From positions 1-36,218 of the forward strand of contig DRKI01000151.1 in the NCBI GenBank assembly GCA_011051875.1: a stretch of 36,218 nt of DNA. The letters run 5' to 3'. This DNA comes from Desulfobulbus sp. (lineage in GTDB: Bacteria; Desulfobacterota; Desulfobulbia; Desulfobulbales; Desulfobulbaceae). The translations under genes and the position numbers were made by a program. The notes beneath the pieces were generated by a model. It had not been told where the DNA came from and searched no databases. It saw nothing but the letters and a program-made list of their open reading frames with translations. Below, piece by piece: positions 1 to 7,506 of the stretch (within the stretch, counting starts at the first letter, position 1; each line of letters starts with the position of its first letter).

Positions 1-686
1 AAGTACCGCTGCAGCCTGGAAAGTCCCTGCCGGAAGAGTTCCGGATCGCCGACGTGATAGAGCTGGGTGAAACGGATCCCCTTTTTCCGCACCGTGTTGA
101 AGACCAGGTAACAGGTACGGTTCTCGTCTCCCTCCGCCTGAAGCAGGAGATGACCACATCCAGGCAGGTCATGATCCCGGAACACTATCCGCTCCTGCCC
201 GGAAAGCAGGCCCCTGATCCTCTCCGGCCCCGTGACCAGCCGCACGCCACGGCCACCGCCCGGAGACAGGAGAAACGGCAGGATGACCGTATGGGTCTCC
301 AGGACCATGAACCCGAACTTGGCCAGGACCAGGGAGGCACCGCGGGATGGGGTCAGGCTCATCAGGGTGGTATCTTGCAATTTCAATACCGGGAACAGGA
401 GAAGGAGACTGTGCTGCCGGTACTCCTCGGGCACGATCCAGCAGAACAGGTCACAGAACCTGTGTTCCCTGTCCCGGACAGTCCGCTCGAAGAACAGGGT
501 GCCCAGGAAACCGATCACCCGGTCGCCATCCATGAGCACGTAGCCGAAATGATCGTGGTGGCGGGACCAGCGGAGGGAGAAGATCCGGCGCCACTGGTCC
601 CGCTCCAGGCGGGTCTGCCGGAAATGGAGCAGCAGGGGATGGATCCGGTCAAAATGATCAAGGGTGGCTTTGCAGACGGTTACCAT
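1..686 (-). CDS. GNAT-like N-acyltransferase, C-terminus cut by window edge
   Basis: An open frame runs leftward from an ATG at 686 to the window edge without a stop, giving 228 codons. The translation begins MVTVCKATLDHFDRI and has the feel of a GNAT-fold acyltransferase: an N-terminal stretch rich in R/W/H, then a strand resembling GYVLMDGDRVIGFLGTLFF, as in the central GNAT sheet, followed by FCDLFCWIVPEEYR. The start lies 57 bp after the stop of the acyl-ligase gene, on the same strand. It is therefore the last visible gene of the polysaccharide/acyl-modification operon. A plausible role is moving an acyl group from the acyl carrier protein or from CoA to a sugar or amino group. The family call rests on fold-like patterns only, since no clean acetyl-CoA loop is visible. 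The substrate is unknown. Confidence 0.6.
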   Translation of the reverse strand, partial: MVTVCKATLDHFDRIHPLLLHFRQTRLERDQWRRIFSLRWSRHHDHFGYVLMDGDRVIGFLGTLFFERTVRDREHRFCDLFCWIVPEEYRQHSLLLLFPVLKLQDTTLMSLTPSRGASLVLAKFGFMVLETHTVILPFLLSPGGGRGVRLVTGPERIRGLLSGQERIVFRDHDLPGCGHLLLQAEGDENRTCYLVFNTVRKKGIRFTQLYHVGDPELFRQGLSRLQRY

Positions 687-742
687 GGGAGATGACGGGA
701 AGAGTGAGGGAATCCGGCAGGGTGGCGGGAACGGCGGACGGC

Positions 743-2089
743 TCAGTCCCGCTTCTGCCGCAGCTTCTTGAAACGCTGGCTGAAGCGGTGTTCGTCAACG
801 ATGTTGACCTTGACCGGGACCTTGTACGGCTGCAGGTGCTCCCGGCAGAACCTCTTGACGCGGGCGATGAACCGTGGCTCTTCTTCCGGCCTGACCAGGC
901 TGACGTCGGCGCAGACGATGTTGCCGGTGATGAGGTTGGGCTCGCCGTACACGGTCACGTCGGCCACGTTGTCGAGCTGGAGGATCAGGTCCTCGACCTC
1001 GGTGGGAAAGACCTTTTCACCACCAACATTGATGATATCCGAGTCGCGGCCGTGGATGCGCATGTACTCGCCCCGTACCTCGACCCGGTCACCGGTGATG
1101 AACCAGCCGTCCCTGGTGAAGGGGCTGGGTGCATTGAGATATCCCAGCATGGCCGAATGGGCCTTGATCTGGAGGATCCCGTCCACCACCCGGGTCTGGA
1201 ACCCCTCGCCGCCGATCCTGACCCAGGGCGAATCGGAACTCTCCGACCTGGAACGCAGGGTGCCCACCTCGGTGGTGCCGTACTTCTGGAGGAGAGTCAC
1301 CCCGGGAAAGAGCTCGGCGCACCGCTTCAGCGTCGCCTCGGGCATCACCTCGGAGCCGTAGGCGATATACTTGAGGGAACCCAGGTCGTATCGTTCGTGG
1401 GCCCCGCTGAGGAGCAGCAGGTGGAGAAAAGTGGCCGAAACCGGCAGCACCTCGACCCGGTAGCGCTCCACGGCCCTGCAGACCGTGTCCGGTGAGCGAT
1501 CCGGAACCGTGACCAGGCAGGAGCCGTTGGAGAGGACATAAAGCAGGGTGTCGATACCGGCGATGTGGTCAAAGAGGAGAAAGGCCAGGGTGGTGAAATC
1601 GTGCCTCCTGGTGGTGTACTTGCGGAGCAGGTGGCTGACATCATGGAGAATGGCCTTGCTCCTGCCCGTGGTGCCGGAGGAGAACAGGACCAGGCCGGGA
1701 TGGCCGCGGCGGCGCAATTCGTCGTACAGGGGATGGTCGGCCCGGAAGGGAAGCCGGGATGGGTGCACCTTGTCCTCTGCATCGACCAGGAAGTCCAGCT
1801 CGCCGGCGGCGGTCTCGATGAACTCCTTTTTCCTGGTCTGTACGGCCGGGGTCAGGGGCACGACGATGGTGCCACGTTCGATCAGGGCCAGCAGGAGCGC
1901 GATGGCCTCGGGCGAGAAGTCCGCCTCGAGCACGGTCACCGTTCCGGGCGCCACCTCCTCCTCGAGCCGGCGGCGCCAGTGATCCAGGCGGGAGAGAAGG
2001 TGGCCGTAGGAAAACTCCCTGTCCTGCCAGATCACCGCGGACCGTTCCGCACGGTCTGCAAATACCTGGCGCAGAAACTCGATAACCAT
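743..2089 (-). CDS. AMP-dependent acyl-CoA/acyl-ACP synthetase (ANL superfamily)
   Basis: This 448-residue protein activates a carboxylic acid as an acyl-adenylate and probably loads it onto CoA or the neighbouring acyl carrier protein. The ATP-binding P-loop SSGTTGRSK is at about residues 137-145. The adenine-binding YGTTEVG motif lies near 268, the ITGD motif with its ribose-binding Asp near 330, and the hinge and A8 region (GRDSDIINVGGEKVFPTEVE) near 340-358. A Lys-rich tail (RFKKLRQK) could supply the adenylation lysine. The frame extends upstream to 2158, but the ATG at 2089 is preferred: it follows the SDR stop by 1 bp, has a GGGGTGTGA purine run just upstream, and gives the usual N-terminus. 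It is translationally coupled to the SDR gene. The family resembles acyl ligases in exopolysaccharide loci, including exosortase-type ones. The substrate cannot be read from the sequence. Confidence 0.88.
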   Translation of the reverse strand: MVIEFLRQVFADRAERSAVIWQDREFSYGHLLSRLDHWRRRLEEEVAPGTVTVLEADFSPEAIALLLALIERGTIVVPLTPAVQTRKKEFIETAAGELDFLVDAEDKVHPSRLPFRADHPLYDELRRRGHPGLVLFSSGTTGRSKAILHDVSHLLRKYTTRRHDFTTLAFLLFDHIAGIDTLLYVLSNGSCLVTVPDRSPDTVCRAVERYRVEVLPVSATFLHLLLLSGAHERYDLGSLKYIAYGSEVMPEATLKRCAELFPGVTLLQKYGTTEVGTLRSRSESSDSPWVRIGGEGFQTRVVDGILQIKAHSAMLGYLNAPSPFTRDGWFITGDRVEVRGEYMRIHGRDSDIINVGGEKVFPTEVEDLILQLDNVADVTVYGEPNLITGNIVCADVSLVRPEEEPRFIARVKRFCREHLQPYKVPVKVNIVDEHRFSQRFKKLRQKRD

Positions 2090-2090
2090 C

Positions 2091-2792
2091 TCACACCCCG
2101 CCGAGATAGAGCACCTGGCCGGTGATGAAATCGCTCTCCGGACGGATGAAAAAATCAATCACGTTGGAGATATCCCGGAATTCGCCGAAACGGGGGATTG
2201 CCTGGCGGGCCAGCAGGGCATCCATCTTTTCCCGGGGAACCGAGCGGATCAGGTCGGTCCTGACCGGGGTCGGACCAACGGCGTTGACGGTGATCCCCAT
2301 GGGAGCCAGCTCCCGGGCCAGTATCTCGGTGAGGGAGACCACGGCCGCCTTGGAGGCGGCATAGATGGCCTCGCCCTCCAGTTTGAGTGGCGTGGCCACG
2401 GTGGCGAAGTTGATGATCCTGCCCTGGCGCCGCCCCTGCATGAGCTTCGCCGCCTCCCTGCAGAGGAGCATGGTGCCGACCACGTTGGTGTCCAGGATCC
2501 TGCGAACCGTGGAGACAGGCGTAAGCAGGATATGGTTCATGGAGGCGATGCCGGCATTGTTGACCAGGACGTCGAGCCGACCGTGGTCGGCGCGGATAAC
2601 CCGCAACATCTCGCGGACACCGGTCTCGTCGGTGACATCGACCTGGAAGTGTCGGTACCCTTGCGGCGCGGATTCCATGGGACCGCGGGCACAGCCGAAA
2701 ACGGCAAAACCCTGCCGCAGGTAGTGGTCCACCAGGTAGCGGCCGATCCCCTTGCGGGTGCCGGTGATCAGGATGGCCCGCACCCTAGCCAT
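2091..2792 (-). CDS. Short-chain dehydrogenase/reductase (FabG-like)
   Basis: This 233-residue classical SDR is of typical length and probably catalyses an NAD(P)H-dependent oxidoreduction in the cytoplasm. It shows the nucleotide-binding motif TGTRKGIG (residues 10-17), the NNAG motif (about 76-79) and the catalytic YAASK (Tyr-x-x-x-Lys) near 150-154. A conserved GPTPVRTDL loop follows. Its start overlaps the end of the acyl carrier protein gene by 8 bp, and the acyl ligase begins 1 bp downstream of its stop, so the three genes are tightly coupled. Pairing with an ACP suggests a 3-oxoacyl-ACP reductase-like step, or reduction of another ACP-bound group. A sugar-modifying reductase is the alternative. 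Confidence 0.88.
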   Translation of the reverse strand: MARVRAILITGTRKGIGRYLVDHYLRQGFAVFGCARGPMESAPQGYRHFQVDVTDETGVREMLRVIRADHGRLDVLVNNAGIASMNHILLTPVSTVRRILDTNVVGTMLLCREAAKLMQGRRQGRIINFATVATPLKLEGEAIYAASKAAVVSLTEILARELAPMGITVNAVGPTPVRTDLIRSVPREKMDALLARQAIPRFGEFRDISNVIDFFIRPESDFITGQVLYLGGV

Positions 2793-3093
2793 TCCCGTCT
2801 TCCGCCAACCGCTCGCCTATGTACTCTGCCAGGGTTCCCACGGTGCGGAAGGGACTGTTCCTGCGGGACATGGCCTTTTCGTCGGCCAGGGTCAGTGTGA
2901 TGCCAGCCACCTCGGTGACCTTCTGTTCAGCGGCCACGATGAAGGTCACCAGGCCCAGGGAATCAAGCCTGCCCCCCTCCCCGAAGAGGACCGTCTCCGC
3001 GGATTTTTCCAGCCGCTGCTCCGGCGGAAGCTGGAGATTGAGATCATCGATGGCCCTGTAGAGAATCTGAATGATGTCCTTTTCTTCAATCAC
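2785..3093 (-). CDS. Acyl carrier protein
   Basis: This 102-residue acidic protein has the phosphopantetheine-attachment signature LDSLGLVTF, with Ser45 as the attachment serine. It begins at a GTG at 3093 with a GGAAG purine run about 5 bp upstream. No alternative start nearby preserves the N-terminal helix. It overlaps the downstream SDR gene by 8 bp. A dedicated ACP beside an AMP-forming ligase and a GNAT-like enzyme implies that an acyl group is activated, held on this ACP and then transferred. The recipient is probably a polysaccharide precursor, given the export genes upstream. It is longer than the 75-80 residues of housekeeping AcpP and diverges from it, which suggests a specialised role. 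Confidence 0.85.
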   Translation of the reverse strand: MIEEKDIIQILYRAIDDLNLQLPPEQRLEKSAETVLFGEGGRLDSLGLVTFIVAAEQKVTEVAGITLTLADEKAMSRRNSPFRTVGTLAEYIGERLAEDGNG

Positions 3094-3141
3094 GAATCTT
3101 CCGGTCCGGTTGAGTTGATGGCATGTCCGGCGCTGCGCCTG

Positions 3142-3897
3142 CTAGTAGTTGTTGTTCAGGTCGTAATACATACCGATATTGATGGGCACGTTTCTGCGCA
3201 GGTAGAGATCCACCCAGGTGTTGACGTTGGCGATGAAGGACTTGGGCACGTAGACGATATCGTAGGGCTGGAGCCGGATATCCTGGCTCATGTCCAGGCC
3301 GCTCATGGCGCGGGCCAGGTTGACCCGGATGACAAAGGGTTTTTTGAGCGCGTTGCGGCGGATGACCAGGATCTCGGTATCGCGGGCGCTGTCCTTCAGG
3401 CCGCCGGCGCTGGCAATAGACTGGAGGATGGTCATGGGCCCGGTCAGCCTGACCATGCCCGGCGTCGCCACCTGCCCGTCCACGAAGACTTTCTGTGCCT
3501 CGAAGCTCTTGACGATCACCGTGATCTCGGGATTGCGGATATGGGGTGCATACCTGGCGGTGAGCACGTCGACCAGCTCGGTGGTGGTCAGGCCGGCGGC
3601 CATGATCTCGTGCGCGAGGGGGAGCGTGATGCGGCCATCGGGCCGTACGGTCACCTCCTCGTCCAGTTCCGGGTTGTAGTAAAACTTCACAGCCAGCTGA
3701 TCACCTGTATGGATCACATACAGGGGCAAGGCGGCGGCCATGGAGCCATCCGGCCTGTCAAGACGTCCCGGCGCCGACATCGGCTGCGGGGTTCCCACAG
3801 GCACACTGCTGCCGCAACCGGCAAGCAGGAGAAGGAAAAAACAGAAACCCAGGGTCTGCACCGCACGCAGCCCTTTCTCACCTATTCTTCCATCCAT
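3142..3897 (-). CDS. Wza-type polysaccharide export lipoprotein
   Basis: This 251-residue outer-membrane lipoprotein probably forms or gates the exit channel for an exopolysaccharide. From the ATG at 3897 it has a short basic n-region, a hydrophobic stretch and a lipobox LLAGC (Cys28). It then has a Poly_export domain (YVIHTGDQLAVKFYYNPELDEEVTV, with the usual GD-x-L and V-x-PDG-x-I patterns) and a SLBB-like stretch (KVFVDGQVATPGMV) followed by LQSIASAGG. The frame is open to 3948, but ATG 3897 has an AGGA purine run upstream and gives a proper lipoprotein signal. The upstream gene on the same strand encodes the chain-length partner. The gap between them holds two repeat modules. The protein ends in DLNNNY, and no extra C-terminal domain is visible. 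Confidence 0.9.
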   Translation of the reverse strand: MDGRIGEKGLRAVQTLGFCFFLLLLAGCGSSVPVGTPQPMSAPGRLDRPDGSMAAALPLYVIHTGDQLAVKFYYNPELDEEVTVRPDGRITLPLAHEIMAAGLTTTELVDVLTARYAPHIRNPEITVIVKSFEAQKVFVDGQVATPGMVRLTGPMTILQSIASAGGLKDSARDTEILVIRRNALKKPFVIRVNLARAMSGLDMSQDIRLQPYDIVYVPKSFIANVNTWVDLYLRRNVPINIGMYYDLNNNY

Positions 3898-3962
3898 AAC
3901 ACCATCCTGATTGTGCAGGCAGGTCGCTCTCCACCATTCTTCATTCATACCTGCGGCCGCAG

Positions 3963-4032
3963 GTTGTTACAGGACCCCGTCCCGCACGGTCGCGCCGGCC
4001 CGCATAGCGGGCCCATAACGTCCCGGCACGCC
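3963..4032 (+). repeat. Dispersed intergenic repeat X, copy 1
   Basis: About 70 bp that matches 13106-13177 at roughly 80% by eye, in the same plus orientation. It contains a perfect hairpin, GGCCCGC (3997-4003), loop ATA, GCGGGCC (4007-4013). There is no T-run after the stem, so it is not an obvious intrinsic terminator. Relative to the adjacent genes the two copies lie in opposite senses, which argues against a gene-specific leader and for a REP-like element. Confidence 0.6.
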
Positions 4033-4042
4033 TACCCGGATA

Positions 4043-4199
4043 CAGGGAACCGATCATGGGTTATCCAATTACCCCGGATCAATACAGGACGTGTGCGGTT
4101 GCCGGGTGCCACGGCTGTCCGTGATCGAACTCCACGATTATACACCGTGTATTGTGAAATTCGAGCGCGTGCGGGCGGAGTGCCCTGTGACCGCTTACG
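4043..4199 (-). repeat. Dispersed intergenic repeat Y, copy 1 (about 157 bp)
   Basis: The reverse complement of this stretch aligns end to end with 22348-22506, at about three quarters identity by eye. Identical blocks include AAGCGGTCACAGGGCAC, GTTCGATCACG and GTCCTGTATTGATCCGG. At the centre lies a near-palindrome ATACAC-G-GTGTAT. It sits in the 354-bp gap between the chain-length gene and the Wza-like gene. No open frame in it looks coding. Module X occupies the rest of the gap. Confidence 0.65.
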
Positions 4200-4251
4200 G
4201 ACGCGCGGACGCGGTCGGTGCAGCACCGGCCGGGTACGGCCCGGGAGTCGC

Positions 4252-5700
4252 TCAATCCCTCCTGCGACCGCCAGCTTCCCCGCTCTGAAATTCGGCGAGA
4301 AAGGCATAGGCCACACCGCACGTCAATCCGAGAATCATGCCAACGAAAAGATTGAGCCGTTTCACCGGTCGGGCCGGTTTCACAGGAACCATGGGCTGTT
4401 CCACGACCACCACGTTGACCATCTTTTCCCGGTCCATGGCATCCTCGACACGCGTACTGTCAAGCTTGTCCTGGAACGTCCTGTAGTTGCGTTCACTGCT
4501 GTCAACCGCACGCTGCAGATCCCGGAGGGTGATCTCGGCCCGGTCCAGCTTCTGCAGCTTCCGAAGCAGTTCCTGCAGCTGCCGTTCCATGGCCTCGTTG
4601 CCCGCCCTGGCCTCGGCATACGCCGACCGGGCGGCCAGGAGGTCCCGCTCTGTCTGCTGGTACACCACGCTTCTTCCCACCCGGGTTGAACGGCGCTGAT
4701 TGGTGTCCTGGATGGCAAGGAAATCATTGACCAGCCGGATCTCCTTGCGCACAGCCGCCACCCTGGGATCGTTCTCGGTATACTTTGCAAGCAGTTTCTG
4801 CTCCTCCAGCTGCAGGTTGAGCAGGGTCTGCATGGCGCCGCCCTCTTTTTTGGATCGACCTTCCTCGCTGTAGAGGCTGACATCTTCGGGCAGTGACTGC
4901 AAGGCGCTCTCCAGGGAGGCGACCTTCTGCTGCAGGGCATTCTCCCGGTTCTTTCCCGTCAGCAGGCGGGTCTCCAGGTCCACGTACTGCCTGACCAGGA
5001 GCTGCTTCTGGTCCTTGGCCGCATAGATGCCGTTTTCCTGCTTGAACTGCTGCAACCGTTTTTCAGCCTCAAGCAGACGCTCGCGCGAAGCAGCCACCTG
5101 CTGCTCGAGAAAGGCGGCGCGCGGGTTCCTGAAGATCTGCAAATGGCGTTCCTTGAACAGCTCCACCACCTGGCGCAGGGCCTGCACCGCGAGCTGGGGA
5201 TCCTCGTGCAAGAAGCTCAGACCGATCACGCTTGATTTCTTGACATGGCTGATATCGAGCTTCTTGGCAAACCGGTTTGTAGCCATGGTCAGGAGGGCAT
5301 CCCTGGCCAGGGACTTTTCAGCAAGCCGCGGATAGAGCTTTTCCAGCCCGACCTGCCGGATGACCTGACGGATGAGGGCCTTGCTCTTCAGGATCTCGAT
5401 CTCGGTATTGATGATCTCCTCGGGCTGGTACCAGCGCATGGGCTGAACCTCTCCTGCCTCCACGTCATTGACCGGCCGATAGACATATTCCCTGCCGTAG
5501 CGGATCATCACACTCGAATTGACCTCGTAGGCAGGGGTCTGGACAAAGGTGTACACCGCCACCGCGCCGGCAACCAACAGGAAGATGAGGATCACCCCTG
5601 TCCTGTGCCGGGCAAGGATCTGGAGAAAGACCCGGAGGCTGCTTGTCTCCGACAGTCGCTGATTCCGGCGCTCTGCTGTTTCGTTGTGCAAGGTATCCAT
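4252..5700 (-). CDS. Wzz/GumC-type polysaccharide chain-length determinant
   Basis: This 482-residue inner-membrane polysaccharide co-polymerase probably sets chain length and links polymerisation to export through the Wza-like lipoprotein encoded downstream. It has a transmembrane helix at about 36-53 (GVILIFLLVAGAVAVYTFV) and a Wzz domain with YEVNSSVMIRYG and ILKSKALIRQV. A long heptad-rich coiled coil follows (roughly 165-430, with FLEQQVAASRERLLEAEKRL). A proline motif (VPVKPARPVKR) precedes a second membrane helix (LFVGMILGLTCGVAYAFLA). No Walker A kinase domain is fused at the C-terminus, so any tyrosine kinase would be separate. The start is uncertain: ATG 5700 gives the usual short N-terminus but has no Shine-Dalgarno sequence. 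A GTG at 5745 with ACAGGT upstream would add 15 hydrophobic residues. Confidence 0.9.
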   Translation of the reverse strand: MDTLHNETAERRNQRLSETSSLRVFLQILARHRTGVILIFLLVAGAVAVYTFVQTPAYEVNSSVMIRYGREYVYRPVNDVEAGEVQPMRWYQPEEIINTEIEILKSKALIRQVIRQVGLEKLYPRLAEKSLARDALLTMATNRFAKKLDISHVKKSSVIGLSFLHEDPQLAVQALRQVVELFKERHLQIFRNPRAAFLEQQVAASRERLLEAEKRLQQFKQENGIYAAKDQKQLLVRQYVDLETRLLTGKNRENALQQKVASLESALQSLPEDVSLYSEEGRSKKEGGAMQTLLNLQLEEQKLLAKYTENDPRVAAVRKEIRLVNDFLAIQDTNQRRSTRVGRSVVYQQTERDLLAARSAYAEARAGNEAMERQLQELLRKLQKLDRAEITLRDLQRAVDSSERNYRTFQDKLDSTRVEDAMDREKMVNVVVVEQPMVPVKPARPVKRLNLFVGMILGLTCGVAYAFLAEFQSGEAGGRRRD

Positions 5701-5840
5701 GAAAAAAAGAAGAGGCAGGAGGATACGGGCCGGCCAGGTTGCCACCGTACCTGTACCGGAACAATTGTTTCAGTCTGTCATCCCGTGGGTGTTGCCGACC
5801 GTGACAGCAACACTCACTAATCAGTATTTCAAGTTGATAG

Positions 5841-5870
5841 TATATACATCACCCGGCCGGCTCTTCACAA
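5841..5870 (-). promoter_or_regulatory. Candidate sigma-70-type promoter for the polysaccharide operon
   Basis: On the minus strand a TTGTGA element (5870-5865) is separated by 18 bp from TATATA (5846-5841), about 140 bp upstream of the chain-length gene start. This is the most AT-rich part of the divergent region 5701-6129. It is a pattern match only, and other AT-rich hexamers nearby could serve. Confidence 0.25.
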
Positions 5871-6060
5871 GTTCTTATTGCTTTCATCAGGTTTTTTTAG
5901 CAGCTGCACTGGACCGGAGCCCACTCTGTGACCACACCACCGGGTGGGATGCAGGGACTGTTCTCCGACCCGTTGCGCGTTCCACCATTTTCATTGACCT
6001 TCGACCCGGCAAGTAGTACCTGTATCATCGCTTCATGCAACCATGGCACTCGCTGCCAAC

Positions 6061-6097
6061 CGGCAATGGGACCGGACAACAGCCGGTCCCATTGCCG
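6061..6097. promoter_or_regulatory. Perfect 15-bp inverted repeat upstream of the anion transporter
   Basis: CGGCAATGGGACCGG (6061-6075) pairs exactly with CCGGTCCCATTGCCG (6083-6097) around a 7-nt loop, ACAACAG. It ends 32 bp before the preferred ATG at 6130 and is not followed by a T-run. It could be an RNA attenuator, an operator for a dimeric regulator, or the end of an upstream signal. If translation began at the in-frame ATG at 6043, the hairpin would lie inside the coding region. Confidence 0.55.
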
Positions 6098-6129
6098 CCA
6101 CACAGACCGGACACCGACAGATCTATGCG

Positions 6130-7506
6130 ATGAAAACCAATACCTTTCTCGGCGCCCTGTTCACCACGGCCGCGGCCGTCAGCCTGCTTGCTTCGCCCCC
6201 CCCTGGCCTCCAGCCGGCGGAGACCAGGGTCGCGGCCCTTGCGCTCCTGACCATTGGATTCTGGGCCACCGGGGTTATTCCCGAGCATATCACCTCCCTG
6301 CTCTTTTTCGTGCTCGCCATGCTCTTTTCTGTGGCATCCCCGGGGGTCATCTTCTCCGGCTTCTCTTCCACCGCCGTCTGGCTGATCTTCGGCGGCCTGG
6401 TCATCGGGGTCGCCATCATGGCCACGGGCCTGGGCCGAAGGGTCGCGGCAGGTGCCGCCTCGCAGCTCGACGGCTCCTATGCACGGATCATTGCCGGCCT
6501 GGTCACGGCAGGTGTCCTGTTCAGCTTTCTCATGCCCTCTGCCATGGGCCGGGTTGTCCTGCTGACCCCCATCGCCGAGGCCATAGCCGGTCATTTCGGA
6601 TTCGCCCGGGGTTCCAGGGGCCGGACAGGCGTCATCCTCGCCACCATCCTGGGCTCTTTTATTCCCGCTTTCGGCATCCTGCCGGCCAATGTGCCCAACA
6701 TGGTCCTGGTGGGCATGGCCGAAACCCAATACCGGGTTTCACTGCTCTACGGCTCCTACCTGCTCCTCCACTTTCCCATTCTCGGCCTGCTGAAGGCAGC
6801 GCTGATCGTGGGCCTGATCCTGTGGTTCTACCCGGATACGCCCCGGACGGTGGCCCACACCGAGCTGACCCGGGCCGGAGCCATGACCAAAAATGAACGA
6901 ATCCTGTCCTGGTCACTCTTTATCATGCTGGGGCTGTGGATGACCGATTTCCTGCACCATGTCTCCCCGGCCTGGATAGCGCTTGCCGGCGCCGTCTTCC
7001 TGATGCTGCCCGGCATCACCATTGTCGACAAAAGCCAATTCAACCAGAAGATCAACTGGGCCTCGCTGGTCTTTGTCGCCGGCATCCTCGGCCTGGGTGC
7101 GCTGATCAACCAATCCGGGCTCGGCGACACCCTGGCCCGGAAACTGATCAGTGTCCTTCCCCTGGGTGAGCAGCACCCCTTTTTCAGCTATCTTTCGGTC
7201 AGCCTCGCCTCTGCCCTGACCGGAGTGGCGACCACCCTGCCCGGGGTACCGGCCGTCTTCACGCCCCTTTCCGAGGGTATCGCCCATGCCACCGGCCTGC
7301 CGGTCAAAACCGTGATCATGATGCAGGTACTGGGTTTTTCCACCCCGCTTTTTCCCTACCAGGCGCCGCCGATCATCATCGGTATGCAGCTCGCCGGCGA
7401 GGACCTGGCCGCCGCGGGCAGGATCTGCATGCTCCTGGCCGGGATCACCATCTTCCTGCTCCTGCCCCTGAACTACCTCTGGTGGCAGATCCTGGGCTGG
7501 CTCTGA
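6130..7506 (+). CDS. SLC13/DASS-family anion (dicarboxylate or sulfate) transporter
   Basis: This 458-residue polytopic inner-membrane protein has about 11-12 hydrophobic segments and is of usual length for the divalent anion:Na+ symporter (CitT/SLC13) family. Family-like features are WATGVIPEHITSLLFFVLAMLF after the second helix, IFGGLVIGVAIMATGLGRRVA, FLMPSAMGRVVLLTPIAEAIA, and a second-half repeat with VFVAGILGLGALINQSGL and TTLPGVPAVFTPL. It probably imports a carboxylate or inorganic anion. Which one cannot be told. The start is uncertain: ATG 6130 precedes KTNTFLGALFT, a normal first helix. The frame is open to an ATG at 6043, which would place the perfect hairpin in coding sequence. 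Neither has a good Shine-Dalgarno sequence. The gene stands alone, with about 1.1 kb of gene-poor DNA downstream. Confidence 0.82.
   Translation: MKTNTFLGALFTTAAAVSLLASPPPGLQPAETRVAALALLTIGFWATGVIPEHITSLLFFVLAMLFSVASPGVIFSGFSSTAVWLIFGGLVIGVAIMATGLGRRVAAGAASQLDGSYARIIAGLVTAGVLFSFLMPSAMGRVVLLTPIAEAIAGHFGFARGSRGRTGVILATILGSFIPAFGILPANVPNMVLVGMAETQYRVSLLYGSYLLLHFPILGLLKAALIVGLILWFYPDTPRTVAHTELTRAGAMTKNERILSWSLFIMLGLWMTDFLHHVSPAWIALAGAVFLMLPGITIVDKSQFNQKINWASLVFVAGILGLGALINQSGLGDTLARKLISVLPLGEQHPFFSYLSVSLASALTGVATTLPGVPAVFTPLSEGIAHATGLPVKTVIMMQVLGFSTPLFPYQAPPIIIGMQLAGEDLAAAGRICMLLAGITIFLLLPLNYLWWQILGWL

Larger units (their letters stand above)
5701..6129. other. Divergent intergenic region between the polysaccharide operon and the anion transporter
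   Basis: This 429-bp stretch separates two divergently transcribed units. The left part (5800-5900) is AT-rich and holds the candidate leftward promoter. The right part is GC-rich and ends with a perfect 15-bp inverted repeat upstream of the transporter start. No open frame here looks coding. Confidence 0.6.

Noticed and set aside
2752-4689. Plus-strand open frame of 645 codons across the ACP, Wza and chain-length genes
   Set aside because: It crosses several genes with clear family motifs on the minus strand and has no domain of its own.
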